Of a DNA stretch of 41,318 nucleotides, positions 16,138-24,977 are shown piece after piece. How positions within the stretch are numbered: the first letter of the stretch is position 1; every line of letters starts with the position of its first letter. Position numbers and translations under genes: made by a program. The DNA lies in contig JAADGV010000105.1 of NCBI GenBank assembly GCA_013152205.1, forward strand, positions 1 through 41,318. The letters run 5' to 3'. The notes under the pieces are model-generated. The model had not been told where the DNA came from. It did no database searches and saw only the letters and a list, made by a program, of their open reading frames with translations. Origin of the DNA: Planctomycetota bacterium. GTDB lineage: Bacteria > Planctomycetota > Planctomycetia > Pirellulales > Lacipirellulaceae.

Positions 16138-17982
16138 CTAGTAACCCTCGCCGAAGTCAACCCGCTCGAATTTGATGCGTAGATTTAGCATCTCCTCTTC
16201 CGACTTGAGACCATAGCGGACGGTCGTTTCGGGATCAGGATTGTTGGGGTTGTAGTGCGAGTTGTCGAAGTGCGTCACCGAGTAAAGGGCGTCGCCTGCT
16301 TTGAGCCGCAACGGCTTTTCAAACTCATACGTCCGTTGCCAATTGACATCGTAGGCCGCGATTTTCAAAATCAGTTGGCGTTGCTCATCCTCGGTTCCAG
16401 GGTTTTCGACTTTATAGAGGAGAAAGTCTTTGCCGCGATAGTGCATGTGCGGAGCAAGCGCGTAGATGAGCACGTCGGTCGTGAATTGGTGGTAGCTCGC
16501 CTTTTCGTAGTGCATGGCGTGCGGGAGAAGACGAAGATCTTTGCGGTTAAATACCTTGGTCTCCAGCACATGCTCCGGCTTTTCTTTGGCCCAGATAATG
16601 CCCATCCTAGAAACATCTGCTTCTTCATCCTTGCCTGTGGGCGTGTAGTGCATTTCGAAAAAGATGTCGTGGTTAGCGGGTAGCTCGATTGCGTAACCCT
16701 CGGCGTAAGTACGTGCGTTGAACGGATCGCCCGAAACATAGTCGCCTACCTTTTTCACCTTGTCGCCGGTAATGCCATAGAGGGCCAACATCGCCTGAGT
16801 GGCAGCAAGTTTTTTCTTGGTTGATCGGCCCAGAATCACGCCGATGTGATGAACCACGGCCTTGTTCCCCGGCTTGACTTCGATGGCTTGGATGTAGCGA
16901 TCGTCTGAGAAGTTGGCCGGTATCCGGTAGTATTGGTACTCGTCGAGACGAAGCTGGGGAACGATATACGGCTCCGGCATCGAGAAAACAAGATCGGGTT
17001 TCCCGATTTGCCATTCATCCGCGTTTTGCCAAGTCTGCTTAGGCGGGGCGTCAGCCGGGTCGCCCAGTTTGCAACCTTTCTGGACCCAAGTTCGGAAAAG
17101 GTTGATCTCTTCGTCCGTCAAACGATGATCGTTTTTGAAACCGCCCAGACCGTTCGCCTTATCGGTCGAGGCGTGCCACGGGGGCATCAGCCGATTATCG
17201 ACACGGCTGAGCATCACCCCGCTCATCGAGGCAACAACTTCGTAGGAATCGAACGCGGAGAATAATTCCGCGCCGGGTTCCCCTTCGCGATGGCAGCTAA
17301 TACAGCGTTTTTGTAGCAAAGGGACAATGTCGCGATGATAAGTCGCGTTGGCAAAAGCCGTGTCATCATAAAAAGCTTGTTTCGCAATATTGCAACCCGA
17401 GGCAGCCGTTTCTGCAATCGTTGGTTTTTCGCCCGCGAGAAAACTCTCCAATGCGTCGGATAAGTAGCTTTGCTTACTATCCGAGGTGCCACCACCAAAC
17501 CATAGGCCGTCGACTTGACCACGATAGTAGGCCGTCGAATCGTCAAAGCCGTTGCGTGTGTCGAGCACGACAACGCAGGGAGTGGTGGTGAGTCCTAGTC
17601 GTTCGTGCCAAGGATTGTCGGGGTCGTCCTTAAAGACAGGAAACATCATCTGGGTATCGACTGCATATTCTGCGATCGCTCCCAGGTGGTCCATCCCATT
17701 CGGAAAAAGGGCGATGAACTGGATGCCGTGCTCGTCGTACTTTTGTTGTAGTGCGTTGAGCGTTGGTACTAAGCGTTGCGCTAGTGGGCAGATTGTTGAA
17801 AAGGTGACCACCACCAAGGCTTGGTTTTTCTTGGTCGGATAGTCGTAAGCAAGCTGCTGCGGCAGTCGGGTATCTCCCCAACGACCGGTGAGCACCGGGG
17901 TAGCCCCTACGACCAGTTCAGTAAACAGAAACGATACAAGCAGACCAATTATCAGTCGCGAGAGTTTTTGACGGTGAAGCAT
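16138..17982 (-). CDS. Redoxin / CxxCH cytochrome / copper-monooxygenase-like fusion protein
   Basis: A 614-residue exported protein from ATG 17982. The open frame continues upstream to 18528 but would overlap the divergent gene, and AGGAGG lies 12 nt before ATG 17982. After a signal peptide comes a thioredoxin/AhpC-like domain (about 30-180) with one cysteine in FSTICPLAQR. Then comes a c-type haem site, CISCH (about residue 227), with the cytochrome-like segment PPWHASTDKANG. The C-terminal half (about 310-614) has VVHHIGVIL, FFEMHYTP and APHMHYRGKDF, resembling the histidine/methionine copper sites of ascorbate-dependent (PHM/DBH-like) monooxygenases. Such fusions are common in planctomycetes but uncharacterised. 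It is probably a periplasmic oxidoreductase of unknown substrate. Confidence 0.85.
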   Translation of the reverse strand: MLHRQKLSRLIIGLLVSFLFTELVVGATPVLTGRWGDTRLPQQLAYDYPTKKNQALVVVTFSTICPLAQRLVPTLNALQQKYDEHGIQFIALFPNGMDHLGAIAEYAVDTQMMFPVFKDDPDNPWHERLGLTTTPCVVVLDTRNGFDDSTAYYRGQVDGLWFGGGTSDSKQSYLSDALESFLAGEKPTIAETAASGCNIAKQAFYDDTAFANATYHRDIVPLLQKRCISCHREGEPGAELFSAFDSYEVVASMSGVMLSRVDNRLMPPWHASTDKANGLGGFKNDHRLTDEEINLFRTWVQKGCKLGDPADAPPKQTWQNADEWQIGKPDLVFSMPEPYIVPQLRLDEYQYYRIPANFSDDRYIQAIEVKPGNKAVVHHIGVILGRSTKKKLAATQAMLALYGITGDKVKKVGDYVSGDPFNARTYAEGYAIELPANHDIFFEMHYTPTGKDEEADVSRMGIIWAKEKPEHVLETKVFNRKDLRLLPHAMHYEKASYHQFTTDVLIYALAPHMHYRGKDFLLYKVENPGTEDEQRQLILKIAAYDVNWQRTYEFEKPLRLKAGDALYSVTHFDNSHYNPNNPDPETTVRYGLKSEEEMLNLRIKFERVDFGEGY

Positions 17983-18133
17983 GGGGAACGTCAACCTCCT
18001 AGTTTTCCTACGGCGTAATCGAGCAATTTTGGGGTAAAAGTTCGACTTCGGTCGTCTCTGTGGCGAACACTTCAATAGAGACGCTGTTAAATGGTAGTTC
18101 AAAGAAAGCGTGCTTAGCGAATTCGTTGATAGG

Positions 18134-20086
18134 ATGTGCAAAAAAATGACACGAAGTTTAACTACCCTGGGTTTTTCACTACTCCTACTGATTGCCATTA
18201 CTCCCTCTGCTTGCGCGGAGCAGGAGAACCGGGTGTGGCAAGTTTTCGAAGGCGCGGAACAACGGTTCCAACCACCCGAGAAAAAGTGGTTCGATGAAAC
18301 CCAGCAAGCCTTGCGAGAAGAGGCGGTCCAAGTCAGCAGTTGGCTCGAAGACCAAGGCGTCGAATACGCCTCGGCTTGGAAAACGCATTTGCATTGGCAC
18401 CTGTTAGAGCGAAACCTGGGAGCCAGCCCGTCTGTGAATGTCGACGAGCTTCGGCAGGTTCGCCGCTGGATGTATTCAAACCGCAAAGGGTTGGAGACTG
18501 TGTATTTTGCCGAGATCCGGCAGTGCATGGATTTCTATCTGGATGCGGCAGAGACCTTTGCGCATGACGATCTGCAGGCAACTTTCAACGAAAAAATAGC
18601 GCTGGCAAGAAAGTTGAGTCATAAGCTGGCTGTGGAACCCTCGGACGCCAACGCAGCGGCGCTGGGACGTGTGTTGGGATGGTTTGAAACAACTAGACAG
18701 CTTACTGAAGAAACGACGACCGTACGAAAGTCAATGTCGTTGCCCAATGCGCAGGTTGTGATTTCGCATTCACTCATGCAACGGATTCTAAAATCGCTGG
18801 CACCGGAAGTATCCGAAACCGTTCCTATTTTAGATCATGAGATGTTACCTCCCTCGGGGCTATTGCAACGATCGAGAAAACTGACCATTCGCGGCACGGC
18901 GAAAACCCAAGGCAAGGTATCTCTAGATATCACCCCGAACGACGAGACGGCTGAGATAAAACTAGTTTATCAAGGGACGGTCGACTCTCGATGCCATGCG
19001 ATTACAGGGCCGGTAACACTGCACATGCGGACCCTCGGCTCGGCTTTGGCAGTGAAACCTATTTTTCTGAGCCCTGCTGGGCTGTCACTCGGCGCGACAT
19101 TGGTTACTCCCTCGATCAAGAACACGCTAGAGAAAGTGACGGCTACGAATCCGATGTTTCGGCGAATGGGCGAGAGGCAGGCAAGAAAGCCAGAATCGAA
19201 GGCCTACAAAGATTATCGCGCAAAGGTTAAGACCATTAATCTTCTCAAAGAAGAACTCGACCAACGTGTCGAATCGGTTTTGGCTGAGATTCAAGCCGAG
19301 TTTGATCGCAATCAAGATTCCATCGGCCAGTTTAGCGAAGTGACAGCACCCCTGCTGCGAGAAGGAGCCTCGATCTACTTTCATAGTGCCAGTAGCTCGT
19401 CGCATGGCGTGGTGCTCAACGGTTTCAGTGGAAAACGAGAGCACTTTGGCGCATCGTTCCCGTGCCCCGTCGATCCTGCTGGCGCAGACTTTCAAGCGCA
19501 AGTCCATGTCTCGTTTATCAACAACTTGGCAGAGACCATTCTTGGCGGAAAGACGATTACCGACACCTTCTTCATGCGTTATGCCAAGGTATTACATGCT
19601 GAGTTGCCTATGCCCCTGATGGTCCACTCGCGTAGCAAACGATGGACGGTCACCATGGCCAAGCAGCGACCGTTGGAATTGGTCATTCCCGAGCCAAATC
19701 ACTTCCAGTTTATTTTTCGCGCCACGGGCATGGAGCTTGATGGCGAGCAGTACACCGGCTCGATGACTGCGAAGTTCACTTACTCGATGGAGGATAACGG
19801 GTATGGCGAGATGGAGCTGATTCGCCAGGGAGACGTCGAGCTAGAAACTTCGTTCGACACCGCCTCGCGAATGTTTCTGCAAGAGAAAATCGCCGCATTT
19901 TTTGCTCCGGCTTTTCGAGGTGGCGGCGTAGTGGTTCCCGACAGCGGCGCCATGGGCGCATTACGCGACATTCAATCGGATGGAGTGAAGGCCGAAAACG
20001 AGTGGATCGTGGTCGGCGTCACCGTTCCGCCAACGGTGCTGGACGAGCTACTAAAACTCCGCGAATCGAACGCCAGCACGCCATAA
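18134..20086 (+). CDS. Large secreted protein of unknown function
   Basis: About 650 residues from ATG 18134. GTG 18110 and ATG 18146 are alternatives, and the start at 18134 gives a basic n-region (MCKKMTR) before the hydrophobic core of a signal peptide ending near SACAEQ. The mature protein has no membrane helix. A helical N-terminal third is followed by an LDITPNDETAEI/LVYQGTVDSRC segment. The C-terminal part is beta-rich (HFQFIFRATGMELDGEQYTG, GEMELIRQGDVELE) and ends in VVGVTVPPTVLDELLKL. I do not recognise a family. It looks like one of the planctomycete-specific large exported proteins. It diverges from the redoxin fusion gene (150-bp shared promoter region). A mobile element begins within eight bases of its stop codon. 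Confidence 0.8.
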   Translation: MCKKMTRSLTTLGFSLLLLIAITPSACAEQENRVWQVFEGAEQRFQPPEKKWFDETQQALREEAVQVSSWLEDQGVEYASAWKTHLHWHLLERNLGASPSVNVDELRQVRRWMYSNRKGLETVYFAEIRQCMDFYLDAAETFAHDDLQATFNEKIALARKLSHKLAVEPSDANAAALGRVLGWFETTRQLTEETTTVRKSMSLPNAQVVISHSLMQRILKSLAPEVSETVPILDHEMLPPSGLLQRSRKLTIRGTAKTQGKVSLDITPNDETAEIKLVYQGTVDSRCHAITGPVTLHMRTLGSALAVKPIFLSPAGLSLGATLVTPSIKNTLEKVTATNPMFRRMGERQARKPESKAYKDYRAKVKTINLLKEELDQRVESVLAEIQAEFDRNQDSIGQFSEVTAPLLREGASIYFHSASSSSHGVVLNGFSGKREHFGASFPCPVDPAGADFQAQVHVSFINNLAETILGGKTITDTFFMRYAKVLHAELPMPLMVHSRSKRWTVTMAKQRPLELVIPEPNHFQFIFRATGMELDGEQYTGSMTAKFTYSMEDNGYGEMELIRQGDVELETSFDTASRMFLQEKIAAFFAPAFRGGGVVVPDSGAMGALRDIQSDGVKAENEWIVVGVTVPPTVLDELLKLRESNASTP

Positions 20087-20094
20087 AAAACATC

Positions 20095-20299
20095 GTAACA
20101 CTTCAGCCATCTGAAGTAATAGAACGCGGATGAACGCAGATCAGACGGATTTTCACGGATACAATAAGAAGCAACTGTTGAAGTAATAGGGCTAAGGATC
20201 GAAACAGACGGCTGACCAGAATCGTCTTGTAATCTGCGACAATCTGCTAAATCAGCGTTCGTCTGTGTTCTATTTTGCTTCACTCGGTTGAAGTGTTAC
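20095..20299 (+). mobile_element. MITE copy 1 (205 bp), 14-bp TIR and 8-bp target duplication
   Basis: The ends are gtaacacttcagcc and its inverted form ggttgaagtgttac (one mismatch). Flanking octamers aaaacatc (20087-20094) and aaaacgtc (20300-20307) differ at one base, as expected of an aged target-site duplication. Each end carries a subterminal hairpin (acttcag-ccat-ctgaagt on the left). The inverted copy at 39538-39739 is roughly 90% identical by hand alignment. There is no coding capacity. It sits between convergent genes: the left duplication starts right after one stop codon, and the right one overlaps the stop codon of the minus-strand gene. Confidence 0.85.
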
Positions 20300-20305
20300 A
20301 AAACG

Positions 20306-20872
20306 TCAAAGGCGTTCCTCGGCAAGCAGTTCTCGTTTTCGAAGCGTGGCAACTCCCAATAAGAGCACAACAAAGAAAGCCGTGATGAATGCGCTTTTTA
20401 GTATGGTAAAGGTACTTGCCGTAGCAACAAGCTCTTGAGAGATATCTGGAAATGATTGAATCATGCGAACAATGCTAATGTTTTCAAGGTAATCAAAGAG
20501 CCCCCCAAGCACAGGCACCATTGCCAAATAGAATATCTTCGAGTTCGCCTCGAATCTTTTCACAAAAAGCCAGGTTAGCAATAGCGAGTTTGAAACTGCG
20601 AACAGCCCCGGGTAAATGAAGTCGACCGGCAATTGCTGGTACAGATAAACATTCCTGCCCTCTTGGCCTAACGACTCAAGGAGTGTGACCGCATGTTCGT
20701 GGGAGTAGCCTGTCGGCGACAAGTCGAACAATGCGATTCCCGGAGCGAAGCTCGCAACTTTGGGAATCGTGTAAAAAAGCATTGCCAAATAGACAGCCGT
20801 GGTTAGAACGAAAAGCCCTAGTACGGCTCTTCCCGAGGCCATTTTCTGTAGAAGAGTTACCGCCTTCTTCAT
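20306..20872 (-). CDS. Polytopic membrane protein of unknown function
   Basis: A 188-residue protein with about five hydrophobic segments: LGLFVLTTAVYLAMLFYTI, FIYPGLFAVSNSLLLTWLF, IFYLAMVPVLGGLFDYLE and FITAFFVVLLLGVATL are clear. The segment between the first and second contains FDLSPTGYSHEHAVTLLESLG, presumably extracytoplasmic. GGLFDYLENI looks like a conserved motif of a small uncharacterised membrane family, but I cannot name it. ATG 20872 is used. The 140 bp before it are a decayed copy of the end of the upstream gene, so it may be expressed by read-through from that gene. Its stop codon touches the target duplication of MITE copy 1. Confidence 0.75.
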   Translation of the reverse strand: MKKAVTLLQKMASGRAVLGLFVLTTAVYLAMLFYTIPKVASFAPGIALFDLSPTGYSHEHAVTLLESLGQEGRNVYLYQQLPVDFIYPGLFAVSNSLLLTWLFVKRFEANSKIFYLAMVPVLGGLFDYLENISIVRMIQSFPDISQELVATASTFTILKSAFITAFFVVLLLGVATLRKRELLAEERL

Positions 20873-20879
20873 GTGCTAC

Positions 20880-20995
20880 CCCACGGTTTATTCCACGATG
20901 GTGATTTACTGCACGTCTTTGAACTACCTGGTTGCCCAGACTTCCTCTACCGCTGGATACCACTAAGGTGGTTCTGGGATTTGGCTCTTGATGTT
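20880..20995 (-). pseudogene. Decayed partial duplicate of the 3' part of the adjacent TPR gene
   Basis: Positions about 20909-20993 align with 21201-21282, which lie inside the C-terminal coding region of the next gene. Shared blocks include ctgcacgt, gacttcctc, accgctggat and tctgggat. In one minus frame it reads VSSGRGSLGNQVVQRRA against [17 protein letters not shown] in the intact gene, but stops interrupt it. It is best explained as a remnant of a former tandem duplication, left between that gene and the membrane protein gene. Confidence 0.6.
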
Positions 20996-21012
20996 CACCT
21001 TTGCGAAGGTTC

Positions 21013-23142
21013 TTACTCAGCGTCTGGGGTTTCTAATTGTTGCTTGAGTTGTTGTGCGCGAAGTAGATTGCCGTGGCGTTGCGGAGAGTTACCTGCCTCG
21101 AGTAGCTCGATCGCTTCGGCATATTCTTCCAAGGCCTCGTGTGCTCTTGCTAAATTGTATCGGGCACCATCTTCCCACGGGCCTCTAGGCATCGTTTTTT
21201 CTGCACGTTCCAAAACTGCTTGGTTGTCTGGACTTCCTCGACCGCTGGATGTCTCCGACGTAGCTCTGGGATAGGCTCCTAAAGTGCGATCTCTCAACCA
21301 ATGCACTGCGACTTCGTACATCCCTCGGTCGTAGCTCAGCAATCCGACCCAATAACTGGCATCGTTCTTCGCCCGTCGGTAGATCGCTTGTTTGGCGGGT
21401 TCTAATTTATCTAAAGCGGTGTCTGGCACTCTGACCCGCTTGTTGCGATACAGTTCCATTGCTTCCATATGCCCCTCCTCGGGCTGAGCTAAGGGGTCGT
21501 TACGCTGCTCGATGGGCACCGGCTTGGTTCCCTGGAAATGCAAGGTGCGTGCTTTCCACAACCGGGGCCGTTGCGCGAAGACTAAAAATCGCTGCGCTGC
21601 TTTGCGGCGCGCTTCCTGCGGCAACGAGCGCTCTGCAACTATCGATTTCCACGGGATTGGCCAAATTTGTACCGCGTCGATTTGCGTGGTCTCTTCGAGT
21701 GCTTTGGCTAAACGATCGTTTTCAGCCGAGAGGACAACAAAATCGTCGCCCTCCAACATTTGCTGCAGTAGCCTCGTACGATACGACAACTGTAAGGGCG
21801 ACGCGATCAACCAAGCTTCGACGTGCGACAACGCCTCAGCCGAAATCGGGTATTGGTATTCCTCGCCAATGTCGAGCTTTCTCAACAATTCTGGATCGGC
21901 AACGACCTGGGCCAAAGTCGCTACGTGCGTTGGATCTTTACCCGGGATTGGTAGCCCCAGGCGTAAATCGAACAAATACAATTGCCCTTCGCTCAACAAC
22001 GCCGCCAGCCAAGGCCGCTGCTCTTTTTCTTCGGTGCCAAAGCGAAGGAGTACCACATCTAACTGCTGCTGTCGACAAAGTTCAGCGAATACCCAAGCTC
22101 GTAGTTCCGCCGAGCCGCGGCCATACATCAACGCTTGCCAGGGCTGGTAAATGTTGCCTTCAACCTTCGGTCCATCAAGCTGAATGTTACGCACGGTCCA
22201 ATCGAACAGAGCCGTGGCGACCTTCACGTCCTCCCATGCTTCGCCCTTTGCCCAGCCTGAGATATCTCGCAGCCAAATTGCTTGTTGTAGCTCTCGTACT
22301 TCAAAGAGTTCGAAGAGCCCCTCGCCGAGCGTTTCGGGAGACAGATAAGGCTTTAGCAACTCTGTTTCGCGTAAATCTTGGGGCAGCTCAGCCAAACGGG
22401 AATCGAGTTGCCAGCTCTCCTCCGACTTTTTCCGATTACGCAACCACTGGTTCAGTCGGTCGAGCAATTGAACCAGTGCCCCCTCATCGGGACTTGGCTC
22501 CCAAGCGATGGCCGGCTCGCGACGTTTGATGTAGCGATTCAGTCGCTGGCGAATCTCGTTCATCCGCCGGTCTGAAAATCGCCAAATCTCGATCCGCTCG
22601 GGGATGGTCACCGGGCCGTTTAACCCTCCTTCGACAATCAACGCATTTTGCGGATTGTTCACGTCCAGCCGGCGTACTGGAAGTTCGAAATAGGTTCGCT
22701 GCTGAATGCCAATTTGGCTACTTTCTTCGTCCGTTGCAACAAAATATCGTACGATATCTCCGGCCTTCACCCCAAGGCGACGGAAGTTAGCATTTCCTTT
22801 CGGAACCCTCAAGTAGTTGTAAGGGCCGTCTGGTACTTGAGGCGTGACATTGCAGGTCGCTAATACTTCTTGGCCGTCGGCGCTCTTGGCATCGTCTAAA
22901 ATTGGCTTCGGGGGCGCTAGTTCAAGAACCGACTCGTTGGGTAAATTATTCAAAGCCATTGTAATCGTACTGAGCAGCACAGCAGAGCTATCACTTCGAC
23001 TTTTCGATATTGGGCTCGAAGGACGCAGGCGAGGTGCTAGCGGGCGTTTTTTTCCGCGCGTTGAAAAAAACAATGCTGCAACTACCAGCAACGCAATCGT
23101 TACTAAGCTTAGACGTAACTTATTCACAATGTGTCTCTTCAA
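21013..23142 (-). CDS. Membrane-anchored transglutaminase-like / TPR protein
   Basis: About 709 residues. A single N-terminal hydrophobic helix after a basic start ([20 protein letters not shown]) makes it a signal-anchored or exported protein. The central part (about 310-400) reads [30 protein letters not shown] and [11 protein letters not shown]. This resembles the core of transglutaminase-like domains, but the usual catalytic Cys is replaced in the GRGSAELRA segment, so activity is doubtful. The C-terminus has TPR-like helices ([40 protein letters not shown]). The start overlaps the end of kdsA by 23 bp if ATG 23142 is used; GTG 23127 is also possible. Either way it is translationally coupled to kdsA. 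The role is unknown. Confidence 0.8.
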   Translation of the reverse strand: MKRHIVNKLRLSLVTIALLVVAALFFSTRGKKRPLAPRLRPSSPISKSRSDSSAVLLSTITMALNNLPNESVLELAPPKPILDDAKSADGQEVLATCNVTPQVPDGPYNYLRVPKGNANFRRLGVKAGDIVRYFVATDEESSQIGIQQRTYFELPVRRLDVNNPQNALIVEGGLNGPVTIPERIEIWRFSDRRMNEIRQRLNRYIKRREPAIAWEPSPDEGALVQLLDRLNQWLRNRKKSEESWQLDSRLAELPQDLRETELLKPYLSPETLGEGLFELFEVRELQQAIWLRDISGWAKGEAWEDVKVATALFDWTVRNIQLDGPKVEGNIYQPWQALMYGRGSAELRAWVFAELCRQQQLDVVLLRFGTEEKEQRPWLAALLSEGQLYLFDLRLGLPIPGKDPTHVATLAQVVADPELLRKLDIGEEYQYPISAEALSHVEAWLIASPLQLSYRTRLLQQMLEGDDFVVLSAENDRLAKALEETTQIDAVQIWPIPWKSIVAERSLPQEARRKAAQRFLVFAQRPRLWKARTLHFQGTKPVPIEQRNDPLAQPEEGHMEAMELYRNKRVRVPDTALDKLEPAKQAIYRRAKNDASYWVGLLSYDRGMYEVAVHWLRDRTLGAYPRATSETSSGRGSPDNQAVLERAEKTMPRGPWEDGARYNLARAHEALEEYAEAIELLEAGNSPQRHGNLLRAQQLKQQLETPDAE

Positions 23143-23965
23143 GATTGATTGTCGCTTGGCGAATTGCGAGCAGACGTCGCATCACATTTTCTATTTCGCC
23201 AAGAGGAAGCATGTTTGCACCATCGCTGGGCGAACGGTCGGGATCGGGGTGTGTTTCGCAAAATAAACCTTCGGCTCCGAGCGCCATTGCAGCGCGGGCC
23301 AACGGCTCGACCATCGCACGATTGCCACCCGTTGCCCCGCCTAGTCCGCCAGGCTCTTGCACACTATGCGTGGCATCAAATACTACCGGTACGCCCAACG
23401 CTTGCATTTCGGGTATGGCTCGCATGTCATTCACCAAACGCCCGTAACCAAAAAAGGTACCTCGTTCGCAGAGTAAGATATTTTCGCAGCCGGCATCTGT
23501 TAATTTCGTTACCACATGTTGCATGTCGGCAGGCGACATAAACTGGGCTTTTTTTACATTGACCGCTTTGCCTGTCTTGGCAGCTTCGACTAGTAGGTCG
23601 GTCTGCCGCGCCAGGAACGCGGGGATTTGGAGCAAATCGCAAACCTCGCCAGCAGCCGCAGCTTGCGCCGGCTCGTGGATGTCGGTCGTTAGCAAAAGCC
23701 CTGTCGTTTTCTTAATCGTTGCTAGTAGCTGCAAACCTTCGTTGAGCCCAGGCCCTCGATAGGCACCGCTGCTGGTTCGGTTTGCTTTGTCGAACGAGGC
23801 CTTAAATATCAATTGAAGGTCTAAGAGCTTGGCAACTCTCGCTAGCTCTTCTGCAATTTCGAGCGTTAGCCGCTGATTTTCAAGAACACATGGCCCGGCA
23901 ATCCACAGCAACGGCTGGTTCTTTCCACAGCGATACGGGCCAATCTTGGCAGGGTAATTTGGCAC
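23120..23965 (-). CDS. kdsA: 3-deoxy-8-phosphooctulonate (KDO-8-P) synthase
   Basis: A 281-residue cytoplasmic enzyme that condenses phosphoenolpyruvate with arabinose-5-phosphate to KDO-8-phosphate, the first committed step to KDO of lipopolysaccharide. Family motifs are complete: [80 protein letters not shown], and [15 protein letters not shown] near the end. Cys26 in AGPCVLEN replaces the Asn of the E. coli enzyme. With His, Glu and Asp in the later motifs it marks the metal-dependent class. The start is GTG 23965. It is the first gene of a minus-strand group with the transglutaminase-like protein. It shows that the organism makes KDO and so probably an LPS-bearing outer membrane. Confidence 0.95.
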   Translation of the reverse strand: MPNYPAKIGPYRCGKNQPLLWIAGPCVLENQRLTLEIAEELARVAKLLDLQLIFKASFDKANRTSSGAYRGPGLNEGLQLLATIKKTTGLLLTTDIHEPAQAAAAGEVCDLLQIPAFLARQTDLLVEAAKTGKAVNVKKAQFMSPADMQHVVTKLTDAGCENILLCERGTFFGYGRLVNDMRAIPEMQALGVPVVFDATHSVQEPGGLGGATGGNRAMVEPLARAAMALGAEGLFCETHPDPDRSPSDGANMLPLGEIENVMRRLLAIRQATINLEETHCE

Positions 23966-24579
23966 AGACGTGCTTCTCCCAACAGCTACGGGGCAAATAA
24001 TCGATCAATGAGGCAGCAATATAACCTCAATATCAATTACGAACTACGAGACAGAACAGTTCCGCTTCTTACAGCGTACTACTTCGCATGATTGCAAGAA
24101 CGGGGGCAGATTCGACCATCGTCCTACCTGTCTCAGAACGAGAGAATGGCGGTCGATGCTAAAAGTACCCAGGGACACCAGAAATTTATCGAACCACTAC
24201 CTGTGACCGTGCGTAAATCCTTACTCAACAATGAGTTGCTATCACTCCTCCTACCAGAATATCCCAATCTGAGACGGGAAATCGAAATTCAGGCCTTGTC
24301 GCTGCCGACGCTGGTCACAGTGTGCTGGTACTGGCCAATATGAGCCAGAGTACTGCAGTGCAGAGATACGCAATGCCGATCCTCCAATCTCGCTGCTTGT
24401 CGTGAATCGGCCCTCCAGTAGCCATTCTGTCTCACACTAACTGCTTATCTTGAAAACACTTACGTATTTCTGCATCAGCTCTCGCCACTAGCAATCTCCA
24501 CGACTGGCATGGAACATGCTTTATAGGAAGTCCGAGTTTGGCTCGCTGCTAGTCAGCTGTCAGGCTCCTTAAAACTGCT
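23966..24579. other. Long intergenic region, no convincing gene
   Basis: An 83-codon frame at 24092-24343 has no recognisable motif or ribosome binding site and was not called. Short inverted pieces occur (tactgcagtgcag near 24350, and tgtctcagaacgagagaatggc at about 24130 against gccattctgtctcac at about 24420). The region may contain gene debris. A promoter for kdsA would lie at its left end but none was assigned. Confidence 0.4.
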
Positions 24580-24682
24580 GGCCCGCGGGGCCTCGGATGA
24601 ACTGTGACGAACTGGTTCAATTGCCCCTGACCGATTCGTTAAGTCAAAGAGTCTTTGGCTCATCCGGGGCCCGCATTTTTTT
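24580..24682 (+). ncRNA. Candidate structured RNA with intrinsic terminator
   Basis: Arms GCGGGGCCTCGGATGA (24585-24600) and TCATCCGGGGCCCGC (24660-24674) form a 15-bp stem with a single bulged G. The 59-nt interior folds into a hairpin with acgaa/ttcgt and ggtt/gacc (24607-24639) and a second hairpin caaag-agt-ctttg (24645-24657). The closing stem is followed by ATTTTTTT, an intrinsic terminator. An alternative hairpin ggccc-gcg-gggcc (24580-24592) would compete with the closing stem, as in attenuators. No known RNA family is recognised. The next gene starts about 295 nt downstream. Confidence 0.5.
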
Positions 24683-24977
24683 GCCAGGCTAGTGCTCGAC
24701 CCCTATTTTTAGCGTTACAGAAGCGGTATTCAACGGCTGTTTTAGGGCCATTGGACAACGCGGGGCCGGATTAGGCTTGCACTACATCGCAAGTTTCCTA
24801 TCTTAACAGTTCGCACGTTCTTCGGGTGGGAACTATTAGCCGTGTTGGGTAAGCTCTACACAGTATTTCTATCCAGGCAAGATATCCGTTGCCACGTCGC
24901 CGATAAATCACTACACTCCCCGCGCATTCCCCATCCTTTCGTCGCTGGCCGCCGGGCCCTTACTAGGTAGGATTACT
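24683..24977. other. Leader region upstream of the DUF3352-like gene
   Basis: No frame is convincing. A loose sigma-70-like pair (ttgcac, then tatctt about 16 bp later) lies near 24778-24805 and could drive the downstream gene. The ribosome binding site taggtagga precedes the GTG at 24978. Confidence 0.3.

Noticed and set aside
17983..18528. N-terminal extension of the redoxin fusion to 18528
   Set aside because: It would overlap the divergent secreted protein gene almost completely, has no signal peptide, and the sequence is antisense-like. ATG 17982 has AGGAGG upstream and a good leader.
21459..22529. 356-codon plus-strand frame
   Set aside because: It is a long antisense shadow of the transglutaminase-like gene, rich in Arg/Pro/Ala and without leader or motif.
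24092..24343. 83-codon frame in the long gap
   Set aside because: No motif, no ribosome binding site and no coding-like composition. It may be gene debris.
24610..24635. T-arm-like ggttcaattgcccc as part of a tRNA
   Set aside because: No acceptor stem, anticodon arm or D arm can be built around it. The segment pairs within the candidate RNA instead.
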